Positions 19,260 to 29,312 of a stretch of 64,000 nt of DNA are shown here, one piece after another. The notes under the pieces were generated by a model, which did no database searches, was not told where the DNA came from, and was given only the letters and a program-made list of their open reading frames with translations. The stretch covers positions 1-64,000 of the forward strand of contig NW_017962925.1 of assembly GCF_001661345.1 (NCBI RefSeq), given 5' to 3'. The stretch is from Ascoidea rubescens DSM 1968 (Eukaryota > Ascomycota > Saccharomycetes > Ascoideales > Ascoideaceae). The position numbers and the translations under genes are program-made. Each line of letters starts with the position of its first letter. Position 1 is the first letter of the stretch.

Positions 19260-20816
19260 TCAAATTCTATTGGTATGTGCTCTGATTAATTTGCTATCTT
19301 CAAAGAAAGTAAATCTTAACTTGGGAAATTCTTTTCTATACTTATTAATAAGGTCAAAGTGGTTCCATGACCTTCTTTCCAATCAAATTTCGCTTGTGTT
19401 AGGCCATTGTTGAATATATTCACAATTCATTTCTGGCAACGTCAAAGGTAAAACCAAATGAGTCAAAGTGCTCCATTGAGATAACCCTTTGAGTTTTCTT
19501 TATCTTGTTATAGCTTAAATTTACGTCTAAGCAACTACTCAATTGTTCAGTGATGTGTAATGTTTTAATACAATTACAAGATAAGTTCAACGACTTTAAA
19601 TTACTTGGATATTTCCCATTGTCTGCAATCATCATGTCAGTGATTTGGTTACAACACAAATCAATCAATACTATTTAAATCAAGTAAATTTTCAATGTTT
19701 TCAATTTTCAGGATATTGTTCCGGAATAGATTGAGATCAACTAAATTTATCATCTGGTCCAAAGTCTCAATTTCTTCAATTTTATTATCTGATAAATCCA
19801 GCACTTTTATATTATTTGTTTTATCTAAGTTCTCAATTTTTGCAATTTTGTTTCCTGCTAAGTCGACTCTCACTAAACTGGGAAATTGTCTCACTAAACT
19901 GGGAAATTGAGTAGGAAATTTCAAAGTTTCCAAATTTCCAAAGTTGTTATTCCTTATATTAAGCGTTTTTAAGTATTTTTTGTGTAATGCTCCACAGTTT
20001 CTTTTCGATAAATATATTCCATTCAACATTCAATTCTAGTGTTGTTAGTTTAAATGTATGAAAAAATGAATGTGAAAAAAAAGATTTAGAATTGATTATA
20101 TGATGTATAGAATTATCATCATTCAGCTGTCTTTGAAGCTGATATTCTGCATCCCAATTATTGCAAAGAATTAAGTTGCCAAAATCATTTTGAATTGCTT
20201 TCAATGTGTTTTTGTGAAAAGGTAGTAACTGTTTTAATAATGATAAGCATTTGAAAAATCCATCTGGCCCTTTTTGTGGAATACTTTGAAGTACTCTAGC
20301 AAACGAAATCCATTTGACCACAATAGACATTTTCTCTACAAAACAAAACATGGTAGTTATATATTTATCTAATGTTATTAGAGTTTGATCTGGCAAAATT
20401 AGTCTAAAGTATATGTTTCTGGAGAATTGTTTGATATACTTTGTTAAAACGGTAATTGTTTGAAGATTAATCAATAATACAGGTTTTCCTGAAACAATAT
20501 GAATTTTTTTTCTTTCATTGAACCATATTTTAATGGAACCTGAGTAGACTTCTATGTTTTCAAATAGTGCTTTCAATGGAGCGATTTTAACCATTGCATT
20601 CTTAGCTGAACACAACAAGATTATTTGCTTGATATAGAGTTTTGTTGTAATTGAGCTAACGATGTGGGGTGGGAGTGTGTCCAGTAGAATTGTTTTGCTG
20701 TTATAGTCCATTTTTGATATGTAGTGTGTAACATAAGCAATATCAAGAATGTGGGTTTCTACAAAAATAAAGTGAAATAGCCAAATATATATTAAGGTTT
20801 TCATGTTTAGTGCCAC
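19260..20816 (-). pseudogene. Decayed leucine-rich-repeat (possibly F-box) gene
   Basis: Three successive minus-strand frames together read as one LRR protein. The 5' part (20816 to about 20030) is unlike the rest except for LPPHIVSSI near its start, which resembles an F-box core. The middle (about 20029-19670) has repeats of the form LDLSDNKIEEIETL spaced 22 residues apart. The third part (19668-19420) continues LNLSCNCIKTL. Frame changes lie near 20030 and near 19670, the latter at a tandem attgattg. A further frame change near 19420 and an in-frame stop at 19383-19385 precede a tail that stays readable to 19260. A 21-bp tandem duplication (FPSLVRQ twice) lies at 19866-19907. Several independent lesions indicate a pseudogene. 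The N at 19028 lies just beyond its 3' end. Confidence 0.7.
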
Positions 20817-21329
20817 GCATTGACATGCATGAGATCAAACGAATAAAACAATGCTTTTTATCGTTTTCATAGCAACTTTGCGTTTTCTATTGTTTTCTTG
20901 CTTTATTGAGCAGAGAAGACTATTTCCTGTTGGTCTTAGGCTCCATTTAAATCAGATCTTTGAACTTCTTTTAATAGCCAAAAAATAAAACCAATTAGTC
21001 TCAACAGATTGATGTCTATTTAGTAAAATCTAAAAGATCTTGTTCTCCAACTCTTCTCTCATCAAATACTGACTCAAATTGTCATATCACCATCAGAAAT
21101 ACTAATACCAATAATAATGGAAATTCAAATCAAAAGAACAATTCACCTTGACCCCAAATTCATACCTAATAGCCAACCGTTCTTGTGAACCAGTGCATTA
21201 CCACCTTATAAAACATACTTCAGTTAACCAGATAGGAAAATAAAGCAATTTTTAAAAATAATGGTTCATTGGGGTACTATCTCATCATCAGTGTATTTAA
21301 AGAAGGTGTAGTTAAATTCAATCATATGA
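20817..21329. other. Intergenic
   Basis: About 510 AT-rich bases separate the decayed LRR gene from the MED10 stop. I see no RNA gene or conserved frame. Confidence 0.5.
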
Positions 21330-21800
21330 TTAGTTATTATTTGGAGATGTTCGCTCAACAACTCCATTGACTGTATCAGTCAATTCTGGAAATTCTAATA
21401 TTATTTTATCACTTAAAGTATCTCTAAAGAGTTTCATGGCAGTCATTTTACCTCTCAAATATTGATTCATTTTCCGTGTGGATTCAACAAATTCTCTTGT
21501 ATAGATATTAGGATTTCTGCCCATATCAATATACTGAATGATGTCTAGAGGAATCTTGACACTTGAGAGCTCATTTCTTTTGAAATTAAGCAATTGATTT
21601 AAATTTGTAACAGTTTGCTCAAACTTGAAATTCAATGCTCTCTTCGCTAAATCTGTTTCTTCAGTATCAGAAACTAATATGCCGAGCTCAAACAAACATT
21701 CTATGATATTAAATAACTTTTCCCTGGTTTCTACTAACGCAGCTTTCAATTCTTCTTCAGTGTATTCCATTTGGCCATTACTACTCTGTTGAGTGGACAT
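21330..21800 (-). CDS. NUT2: Mediator middle-module subunit Med10/Nut2
   Basis: Med10 is a small subunit of the Mediator middle module, bridging activators and RNA polymerase II. The length of 156 residues is the family norm. The conserved block IPLDIIQYIDMGRNPN followed by YTREFVE is diagnostic. The protein is otherwise helical, and no intron is needed. Confidence 0.95.
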   Translation of the reverse strand: MSTQQSSNGQMEYTEEELKAALVETREKLFNIIECLFELGILVSDTEETDLAKRALNFKFEQTVTNLNQLLNFKRNELSSVKIPLDIIQYIDMGRNPNIYTREFVESTRKMNQYLRGKMTAMKLFRDTLSDKIILEFPELTDTVNGVVERTSPNNN

Positions 21801-22197
21801 TTTGATTTATCAATTTACATCAATAAAATTCATTTGAAGGTCAAAACAGAAGCTTGAAAACGTGACCTAAAATAGTCCTATATTGGTTTACACGTTATGA
21901 TACGTGGCTTTTTCGATCTCTCGATTGCTATATAACGGGCGTTTCGCTCTGATTTTTGTTACAAATTTTGCAGATACAATAGTTATATATTTACTAGTTT
22001 TAATTTGATTATACTTGATAAAACTCTAGAACTAGAACATTTTATAGTCCCGTGAAACTCAGGTGATTTTCAATTATATTTAAAACCATGTATATGGTAT
22101 TTAGAGGGCCCTAATTTTTAATATCAAATTTATTTTATTTTATTTTATTTTATTTTATTTTATTTTATTTTATTTTATTTTATTTTATTTTTATTTA

Positions 22198-22228
<31 letters not shown>

Positions 22229-22385
22229 TTTTTAAGACGTTTATGAACTATATATAGAGTGAAGGATTTGGTGACTATAGATTGTGGTTCGAAAGAAGAA
22301 AAGAGCAAAAAGAAAAGAACAGAGGTTGAATTGGGTTGTTTAATTACATTCCTCTAGGCCCTTTTTCTTTTCTTCTTTCGATGAT
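21801..22385. repeat. Intergenic with long (TTTTA)n array
   Basis: The gap between MED10 and the FBP1 stop contains about 20 copies of TTTTA and variants at roughly 22126-22233. The rest holds nothing I can name. The array lies about 150 bases downstream of the FBP1 stop. Confidence 0.75.
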
Positions 22386-23420
22386 CTAGTTTAAATTCAA
22401 AAACTGTTGTCCTGTAGCTTTTAAGAATTTATCAACTTCATTTTTACTTCCTAGCCAAATACCACTTCTAGCATGAATCTCCTTTGGAGTTAAATCTAGG
22501 ATTCTGTCACCATTATCGTTGACAGCTTTACCACCAGCTTGTTCTAGTATCATCGCCATTGGGAAACATTCATATAATATTCTTAGTTTACCTGATTTGC
22601 CTTTGGTTGGATAAGCAAATAAACCACCATACAATAAAGTTCTATGAACATCGGCAACCATTGAACCAATATAACGAGCTGAATAAGGTTTGCCGGTGTC
22701 TGGTTGAGGTTCCTTTAGGGAATCGATATATTTTTGAATTGGAGCTGGCCAGTAAATATAATTACCTTCATTGATGGAGTATATTGTTCTTGATAGAGGT
22801 ATTTTTAAGTTAGCATGGGTCAAGATAAATTCACCTAATTGGGTATCAAGAGTGAAACCATTAACACCGTTACCAGTGGTTAACATTAAATGAGCAGAAG
22901 CACCGTACATGGTATAACCTGCAGCAACCATCTCGGTACCACGTCTTAAGACATCGTTGATTGAACCATTTGAACCAGGCAACAATTTGTAGACACCAAA
23001 AATGGTACCAACGGAGACACCAGCGTCAATATTAGATGAACCGTCAATTGGATCACAACAAACTGCATAATTTCCTGGACCTTTGAAGGTGATCAAGTCT
23101 TCTTGTTCTTCAGATACTAAGACTTTGACGTTACCACTTGCCTTCATCGCGTTAATAAAGATCTCGTCACCAATAACATCTAATTTTTTTTGGTCATCAC
23201 CAGTGGAATTTGAGGCACCAGCCAAACCGATCAAATTAACCAATTCGGCTCTTCTAATAGTATGAGCAATGAATTTGAAGGCAAATTGTAGAGAGTTTAA
23301 CAATAATGTTAATTCACCACTGGCTTCTTTAGCATAATGGTGTTGTTCTTCCAAGATAAATCTTGTCAATGTAACAATGTCAGTGTTGACATTATTCTTC
23401 TCGGCGAAATCAGATGACAT
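22386..23420 (-). CDS. FBP1: Fructose-1,6-bisphosphatase
   Basis: This is the gluconeogenic enzyme that hydrolyses fructose 1,6-bisphosphate to fructose 6-phosphate in the cytosol. The 344-residue protein aligns along its length with yeast Fbp1 (348 residues). The metal and phosphate motif DPIDGSSN is at 123-130, and YIGSMVADVHRTLLYGG lies in the C-terminal half. The N-terminus reads MSSDFAEKN. It lacks the second-position Pro used by the GID ligase and the RRxS site phosphorylated by PKA in baker's yeast. FBP1 is divergent from MDH1 across 1.6 kb, a pairing that suits co-regulation by carbon source. Confidence 0.97.
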   Translation of the reverse strand: MSSDFAEKNNVNTDIVTLTRFILEEQHHYAKEASGELTLLLNSLQFAFKFIAHTIRRAELVNLIGLAGASNSTGDDQKKLDVIGDEIFINAMKASGNVKVLVSEEQEDLITFKGPGNYAVCCDPIDGSSNIDAGVSVGTIFGVYKLLPGSNGSINDVLRRGTEMVAAGYTMYGASAHLMLTTGNGVNGFTLDTQLGEFILTHANLKIPLSRTIYSINEGNYIYWPAPIQKYIDSLKEPQPDTGKPYSARYIGSMVADVHRTLLYGGLFAYPTKGKSGKLRILYECFPMAMILEQAGGKAVNDNGDRILDLTPKEIHARSGIWLGSKNEVDKFLKATGQQFLNLN

Positions 23421-23575
23421 TATAAAATAATTATTATTATAGAACTAATATAAAAACCAATAGACGTGAAGAAGTGAAGAAATGAAAAAGTGAAGAGGCT
23501 AACTAATTGGTAAGTCAATAGGTATTTGGAGAAAAAACAAAGACAAAAAAAATCAAAACAGTGAGATATCCAATC

Positions 23576-23584
23576 TATTTTATA
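23576..23584 (-). promoter_or_regulatory. TATA box of FBP1
   Basis: On the minus strand TATAAAATA lies about 156 bases before the FBP1 ATG, a normal distance for a yeast TATA-type promoter. Such promoters are common on glucose-repressed genes. Confidence 0.5.
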
Positions 23585-24988
23585 GAAAATTGGAGTGTAA
23601 AGGAATTATTCCATCCTTCAACGACAGTCCCACACTGACAGTATTCCATGATGAATGCTCCGAGAAAGACCTCTCAGTATTCCAATCGCCCAGACAGAAA
23701 GCAAAAAATGCAACAAAAACAAAACACTCACCGAAGAACACGAACAATTGGACGTAATCCAGTGATTGTTCACTGAATAAGATGCCTCTCCTAACAAAGT
23801 CCTCCTTGTGATCAAATCATTTTTCCCTCTTTTAAAGTTCCATCCACAAATTCTGCAAGCGCTGCTAGCTACCGCATCCAAATGCAGAGCCGGTAATGAT
23901 CACGTGTGTGTCTAACTCCTCTCTTTCTATTGGCTGGTGTTTTTCAACACCGCAGTGTCCTGGCCGTGATTACATCAGCAGCAATGGATGAGCGCCAGCA
24001 GTGCGGTGCTCTATCAGACAGGCTCTGATTGGACAGCAAAATAAAAGGTCCCAGGGAAGGAAATGCATGTTATGCGGGAGGTGCAGGGGGTGCAGCGAAG
24101 GAGGAAACGAAGCACAGAAGGAAGCACGAGAAGCACGAGAAGCATGAGAAGAAAGAGAAGCACAAGAAGAAAGAAGCCGTAGGGCAAAGGACGAGACAGG
24201 GAAAACAGACAAAAAAACTGAGAAACTGCGCTGGTTTTATATCAGAGCTCTTGCTTTTGGCAAAGGTCTGCTTGTGAAACAGTGGGGTAGATAAATCACC
24301 AGAAATATTCACCTATTGTATCAAATAACACCAACAGTCTTCATTATTTATGTTTATTTTTGTCAATTGTAAGCTGTTGAATCGAAATAATCAGTGGCTT
24401 TATCAAGCTCCTCAGAAATCACCCTTTCTTTTTCAAGATCATATTGTTTATATTCGAAAGTTTTGTGGAGTAATTATAAGCTTAAAATAACTTTTTCAGT
24501 TACAATTTGACGATTTTTGACCAATATTAATTGAAAAATTGAAATATTATTCAGTATATTTGAATAATTTAATCTGATTTAGAGTACTTGAGAATATTTT
24601 TGAGATAATTTGGAAGAAATGCAACTATTTTAAATAATTTAACTCTTTTAACTTGTAAATTTTATTGTAACAATATATTTAGTGGTGAAGATTAATTTCA
24701 ACCACCAGTAATCTTGTGCGTATTTTAAAATTAGTTTTCTTTTAGAATTTTGTCCTACACCTCATTACTTACTTAGTTTGAATGAAATTCTTCTTATAAA
24801 TTTCTCTTTATTTCTCCCCAGATTTTCGAATTATTTTTCTATCTTTCCCTTTCTTGTCTCTTTTTCTTTTGCTTTTCCTCTTGATTTCTACCCACCTAAT
24901 TTATTCTTTATAATTTACAAATCATAAATCATAACCCTATAATTATATAATAATATTCTATTCATTTATTCTTAAATATTCTTCAACA
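23585..24988. promoter_or_regulatory. FBP1-MDH1 divergent promoter region with GC-rich island
   Basis: About 1.4 kb contains a CACGTG core at 23901-23906, a GC-rich island (about 23880-24220) and a repetitive aagcacgag purine tract (24118-24172). AT-rich DNA follows, then a long pyrimidine-rich stretch just before MDH1. Frames in the GC island look open on both strands but have no homology I recognise, so I treat them as chance. Confidence 0.5.
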
Positions 24989-26017
24989 ATGTTTTCAAGA
25001 ACTTCATCTTTCCAAGCTAGAAATTTAGCCCGTTGTTTTTCAACTTCCCTCCCATCAAATTATAAAGTCTCAATCTTAGGTGCTGCTGGTGGTATTGGTC
25101 AACCTTTATCTTTATTGATGAAATTAAACTCAGATGTCACTGACTTGGCTTTATATGATATTAGAGGTGCTCCAGGTGTTGCCGCTGATGTCTCTCATAT
25201 TCCAACCAATTCCACAGTAAAAGGTTATGGTCCAGAAAACGATGGAATCTCCACTGCTTTAAAAGGCTCTGATGTTGTTATAATTCCAGCTGGTGTTCCA
25301 AGAAAACCTGGTATGACCAGAGATGATTTATTCAACACAAACGCCTCCATCATTGCTAGTCTTGCTGGCGCTGTCGCTGATAACTCTCCAAATGCTGCTA
25401 TCTTAGTTATCTCTAACCCAGTTAACTCAACTGTTCCAATTGTCTCTGAAGTCCTCAAAGCAAAGGGTGTCTACAACCCAAAGAAATTATTCGGTGTCAC
25501 TACTTTAGATGTCATTAGAGCTTCAAGATTCATTTCTGAAGTTCAAGGCACCAACCCAACTGAAGAAACTGTCACCGTCATTGGTGGTCACTCTGGTATT
25601 ACAATTGTTCCATTAATCTCCCAAACTCCTCACAAATCTATTCCAAAAGAACAAAGAGACGCTTTAATCAACAGAATCCAATTCGGTGGTGACGAAGTCG
25701 TCAAAGCTAAAGATGGTGCAGGTTCTGCTACTTTATCTATGGCCAGTGCTGGTGCCAGAATGGCCTCCTCTGTTTTATCTGCCTTATCTGGTAAAACTAG
25801 CGTTACTGAACCAACTTTCATAGATAACCCATTGTACAAATCTGAAGGTGTTGAATTCTTTGCATCTCCAGTTACTTTAGGGCCAGAAGGTGTCACTGAA
25901 GTTCACGAATATGGTCCAGTTGAAGACTATGAAGCTGAAATGATTTCAATTGCTAAGGATACTTTAAAGAAAAACATTCAAAAGGGTATTGAATTTGTTG
26001 CTTCTCAAAAGAAATAA
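24989..26017 (+). CDS. MDH1: Mitochondrial malate dehydrogenase
   Basis: The enzyme interconverts malate and oxaloacetate with NAD in the TCA cycle. Residues 1-22 form a matrix presequence ([20 protein letters not shown]) with Arg, Ser and no acidic residue. The Rossmann glycine motif GAAGGIGQ is at 31-38. The catalytic His lies in GGHSG. The C-terminus has no peroxisomal SKL, so this is the mitochondrial isozyme. The length of 342 residues fits (334 in baker's yeast). Codon use is strongly biased toward a few codons, as in highly expressed yeast genes. Confidence 0.97.
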   Translation: MFSRTSSFQARNLARCFSTSLPSNYKVSILGAAGGIGQPLSLLMKLNSDVTDLALYDIRGAPGVAADVSHIPTNSTVKGYGPENDGISTALKGSDVVIIPAGVPRKPGMTRDDLFNTNASIIASLAGAVADNSPNAAILVISNPVNSTVPIVSEVLKAKGVYNPKKLFGVTTLDVIRASRFISEVQGTNPTEETVTVIGGHSGITIVPLISQTPHKSIPKEQRDALINRIQFGGDEVVKAKDGAGSATLSMASAGARMASSVLSALSGKTSVTEPTFIDNPLYKSEGVEFFASPVTLGPEGVTEVHEYGPVEDYEAEMISIAKDTLKKNIQKGIEFVASQKK

Positions 26018-26185
26018 CTAGCCGTAGAAAACCAATCCGATTCTAATTTCCAGCAATCTAATACAAACACCACTTTTCAATTTTATGATTTGAGTGTTGA
26101 AGTCTCGAAATATAAATAGTTTGCTAGTGATTGTTTCCGATTACGTTTTTGCTATTACATACTTTGATTTATAGTGTTCATATAA

Positions 26186-26192
26186 TTAGTAA
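26186..26192. promoter_or_regulatory. Possible Yap1 site upstream of SRX1
   Basis: TTAGTAA, the reverse complement of the Yap1 response element TTACTAA, lies about 250 bases before SRX1. SRX1 is a known Yap1 target in baker's yeast. A 7-bp AT-rich match can occur by chance. Confidence 0.25.
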
Positions 26193-26444
26193 TTGTAAAT
26201 CTGTTGATATTCAATTTTAACTTAAACTCTATTAAGAAAACAACCGAGATTTGCTTCTCTTATTAATTCAACACCCGTATTTCAATAAACCATTAATAAT
26301 CTCAACCAAAGATCTAAATCAAAATGCATATTATATAAGCTGTTTATTATTCCCAATATTTGCTCTTTGCAACTATTTCCAATTCCAGTGTCATAATTCA
26401 AAATCAGTAATAATTTTAATCATAATTTTGCAACTAAATTTACA

Positions 26445-26816
26445 ATGTCTATTCAATCAAGCTTGCTCGGAAAAATCGAATACTTGCCTCTTGATCAGAT
26501 AAGACGCCCAATTCCTCCAGTGTTGGATTATCAAAAGATCGATGCAATGGTTTCTACTCTTAAAGGTAACCCAATGGCTTCCTATACTTGTTCTTTAGAA
26601 GATGCTCAAGCAATGAATGGCGAGTTGCCTCCAATCGATGTAATGAGGGTGAAGGAAAATGGCAAGGTATACTATTTTGCTTTTGGTGGATGCCATAGAT
26701 TTCAAGCCTATGAAAGGCTAAATGGTGAGAAATTAGTAAAGTGCAAAATTTTACCTGCTACGAAGAAACAGCTCAGCTTGTATCTCGGGGCCTCTGTTGA
26801 TACAATGTTTAATTAA
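26445..26816 (+). CDS. SRX1: Sulfiredoxin
   Basis: Sulfiredoxin is the ATP-dependent cytosolic enzyme that reduces cysteine sulfinic acid in hyperoxidised 2-Cys peroxiredoxins. The 123-residue protein has the diagnostic FGGCHR motif at 80-85, with catalytic Cys83. Cys49 aligns with yeast Cys48, the second Cys used in the fungal recycling mechanism. The start MSIQSSLLGKIEYLPL fits the family. A second ATG upstream in another frame is not credible. Confidence 0.96.
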   Translation: MSIQSSLLGKIEYLPLDQIRRPIPPVLDYQKIDAMVSTLKGNPMASYTCSLEDAQAMNGELPPIDVMRVKENGKVYYFAFGGCHRFQAYERLNGEKLVKCKILPATKKQLSLYLGASVDTMFN

Positions 26817-27009
26817 TAACTTGAGCATATGAAGTCTTATTTATTTATTTATCAATTTTGTTTCACCATTTTATCCGTACATTTTTTATATAAAATCTCT
26901 TACAAAGAAAATGATTTAACAATACCAACCTTCAATTTCTAGCATGTAAGAGATATCAGAATAACGAAACAACAAAAAAAACCAACAATACCTCTGTTAC
27001 TTAAAAGAA

Positions 27010-28914
27010 TTAAATTATAGATAAATCGTTTTTTAAATCTTTCAATACAATTTTATCACCTTCGATTGAAGACCTATTTCTTTGTTTAATTGAGTTACTT
27101 ATATGAAAGGTCAAATTTTCATTTTTCCCACTATTGATTTTATTTGTCGTTGCTTTCAGTACCTCTATATCAGTATCAGAATAAGCATAGTTAGAAAAAA
27201 GACCACTGTAAACAGATCCTGTTGGAAATTCTGAATTTTGAGTTGAAGGTCTCACCCTTGAGCTGATTGTTAAATTAACTTTTGAATCCCATATGGAATG
27301 AAGCGTTCTTGATTCAACAGGCTTTGAGGAAACATCCATCTCAACGTTTCTGATATTCTCAATGTTTTCAGCATTATTCACATCTTCAAAATTTTCAATT
27401 TTGTCAACTTTTTCAATTTTATTTTGATTTTTTTTTAGATTAGATATTTTATTGTTATCAAAAAATTTGATTTTCTGTTTTATTGACTCTTTTTCATCAA
27501 TTTGAAATTTATCTATATTTTCAATTTTTTCAGTAGGGTCATTATCATTAATATTAATATAATGATTGCTATCGATATTGTTGACAAATTGATTATTATA
27601 ATTTTCTTTTATGATTAAATTATCTTGAGAATTCGATTTGTTATTTTGAGAATTTAAAGATAGTTTCGAAGAATTATTTATCATTGGTAAGGCTCCAGTT
27701 GATATTCTTGCAGCAGTTAATGAAGATTCATTGATGATTGATTTCCAGATGCCCTCTGAGACATTACCTCGTTTTCTTTCACAATTGAAGCAATTACAAA
27801 GATTCGATAGAATTGAATCCACTTCTTGTATATTGTTATTATCAGTTAATTTAACCTCTGAAGACTGGTTTTTATAATGCTCATGATCTTCAAGAATATA
27901 TTCCTTTTTTTTACAATGGAAATTTTCTTTTGGAGTTTTATTGTTTTCAATATGATCAGCATTTACTAGATGTATTGTATTATCCTCCAATTGTTCTATT
28001 TGTGAAGAATCTGTATTGCATTCATAAATAGGAGATGGAACAGCAGAAAATATGTTATTTTTTCTTCTAAATATTGAAAATCTTAATCTTTGTCTTTTTG
28101 ATTTATGGTGAGGTTGTTGGGGTTGTTGAAATTGTTGAGGTTGTTGGGATTGATTGAATTGATTATATTGATTATATTGATTATATTGTTGATTTTCATG
28201 ATTTTCATGATTTTCATGTTGAGAAAAATGGTGGTTTTCAATTCTGAAGTCTGCAGATTGATGATCAGTTATAGTTAAATCCGAACAACATTCCAAATGG
28301 TCTTTTAATTTTTGAAAAGTTGGATGAGGATGATGAACATGGCAACTGCAAATACATTCTCTTCCGTTATCTAAAATTGTGCCAAACTTTTTTGCCGTCA
28401 GTTCTTTTTCCAATATTGCAGCATTTTGGACTTCATCAATTGGGACTTCATCGATTGAGACTTCACCATTTTCATAATTTTCGTCATTTATTTTATAATT
28501 GTTTTCACTGTGATTTTGATTGATTTGATTGATTTGCTCCCCATTTGCCTCGAGAATATCGAGAAAATCACTATGCTCTATGATAGTTGGATATTCCTTT
28601 AAAGTATCCAATCTGTCATTCTGTATTAACCGATGAAGCGAGCTTTTATGGTTGATATTCATATCTGAAATTCTATCGTTGAGACAAATCAATTGGTCAT
28701 CATCTCTTCTGAATTCGTAATAGCGATCACCAAGCATGTATAGGTCGTGAGGGTTTGTTCGTAATGAAACCAAAGGTTGGTTGGGGATTTTGCCAGTGAT
28801 CAGTCTTGGATTTCTTTTATTTGTATAGCGATTGTGGCGATATTCAATCTTTAACCGATCAACTTTGCTTTTCAAACGATATAGGTGCATACTAAATATT
28901 AAAGATAATATCAA
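27010..28914 (-). CDS. Unrecognised Asn/Glu-rich protein with Cys-His patches
   Basis: I do not recognise this 634-residue protein. The N-terminal 110 residues look best conserved: basic, rich in Arg/Tyr, with HLYRLKSKVDRLKIEYRHN and LYMLGDRYYEFRRDDDQ. The ATG at 28887 (residue 10) may be the real start. A Cys/His cluster near residues 187-213 (CICSCHVHHPHP and later HLECC) and a second near 375 (LCNCFNCERKR) could bind metal. The centre has His/Asn/Gln repeats, and the C-terminal half repeats IEN and DKIEN units. There is no membrane segment. It lies between SRX1 and PAN3. Confidence 0.65.
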   Translation of the reverse strand: MILSLIFSMHLYRLKSKVDRLKIEYRHNRYTNKRNPRLITGKIPNQPLVSLRTNPHDLYMLGDRYYEFRRDDDQLICLNDRISDMNINHKSSLHRLIQNDRLDTLKEYPTIIEHSDFLDILEANGEQINQINQNHSENNYKINDENYENGEVSIDEVPIDEVQNAAILEKELTAKKFGTILDNGRECICSCHVHHPHPTFQKLKDHLECCSDLTITDHQSADFRIENHHFSQHENHENHENQQYNQYNQYNQFNQSQQPQQFQQPQQPHHKSKRQRLRFSIFRRKNNIFSAVPSPIYECNTDSSQIEQLEDNTIHLVNADHIENNKTPKENFHCKKKEYILEDHEHYKNQSSEVKLTDNNNIQEVDSILSNLCNCFNCERKRGNVSEGIWKSIINESSLTAARISTGALPMINNSSKLSLNSQNNKSNSQDNLIIKENYNNQFVNNIDSNHYININDNDPTEKIENIDKFQIDEKESIKQKIKFFDNNKISNLKKNQNKIEKVDKIENFEDVNNAENIENIRNVEMDVSSKPVESRTLHSIWDSKVNLTISSRVRPSTQNSEFPTGSVYSGLFSNYAYSDTDIEVLKATTNKINSGKNENLTFHISNSIKQRNRSSIEGDKIVLKDLKNDLSII

Positions 28915-29312
28915 TTAAAAATTGAAATAGCGCTTCTCCTTTATCTTGTTTAGACATAGACCTGTGCATATAACTTTGCTATCGAGTTCAATTGTCAAAA
29001 GTCAGCAAGTTGAGAAAAGAAGCAAGAATATAAGCAGCGAGAAAAGATACAATCAAGGATCAGAAGCTAAAGTGTTGTCTTCGCCAGCAAAGCCTGCTTT
29101 TCCCTCTCCTCTTTCTCCAATCCTGCCTTTGCTGTTTTAGGAAATGGATATAATCAAAACACAAAGCCAACAATTTCTGTTTTGAGAACACAAACCCAAC
29201 AACCCCAAACAACCCCAAACAAACCTCCAAAACCTCAGGCGGATCCCCACCAGGCTGAAATGTTACACAGATATTTATTAACTAGCTAGTTCGCACTACA
29301 TAACAGACAGCC
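28915..29312. other. Intergenic
   Basis: About 400 bases separate the unrecognised gene from the PAN3 stop. A short accccaaaca repeat lies near 29190-29222. No gene is supported. Confidence 0.5.

Noticed and set aside
19126-19413. Open frame with Ile-His repeats
   Set aside because: It is the translation of the 9-bp microsatellite plus antisense of the decayed LRR gene.
24029-24277. Lys/His/Glu-rich frame in the FBP1-MDH1 promoter
   Set aside because: It reads through a simple purine repeat in a GC island; the opposite strand is equally open and no homology is apparent.
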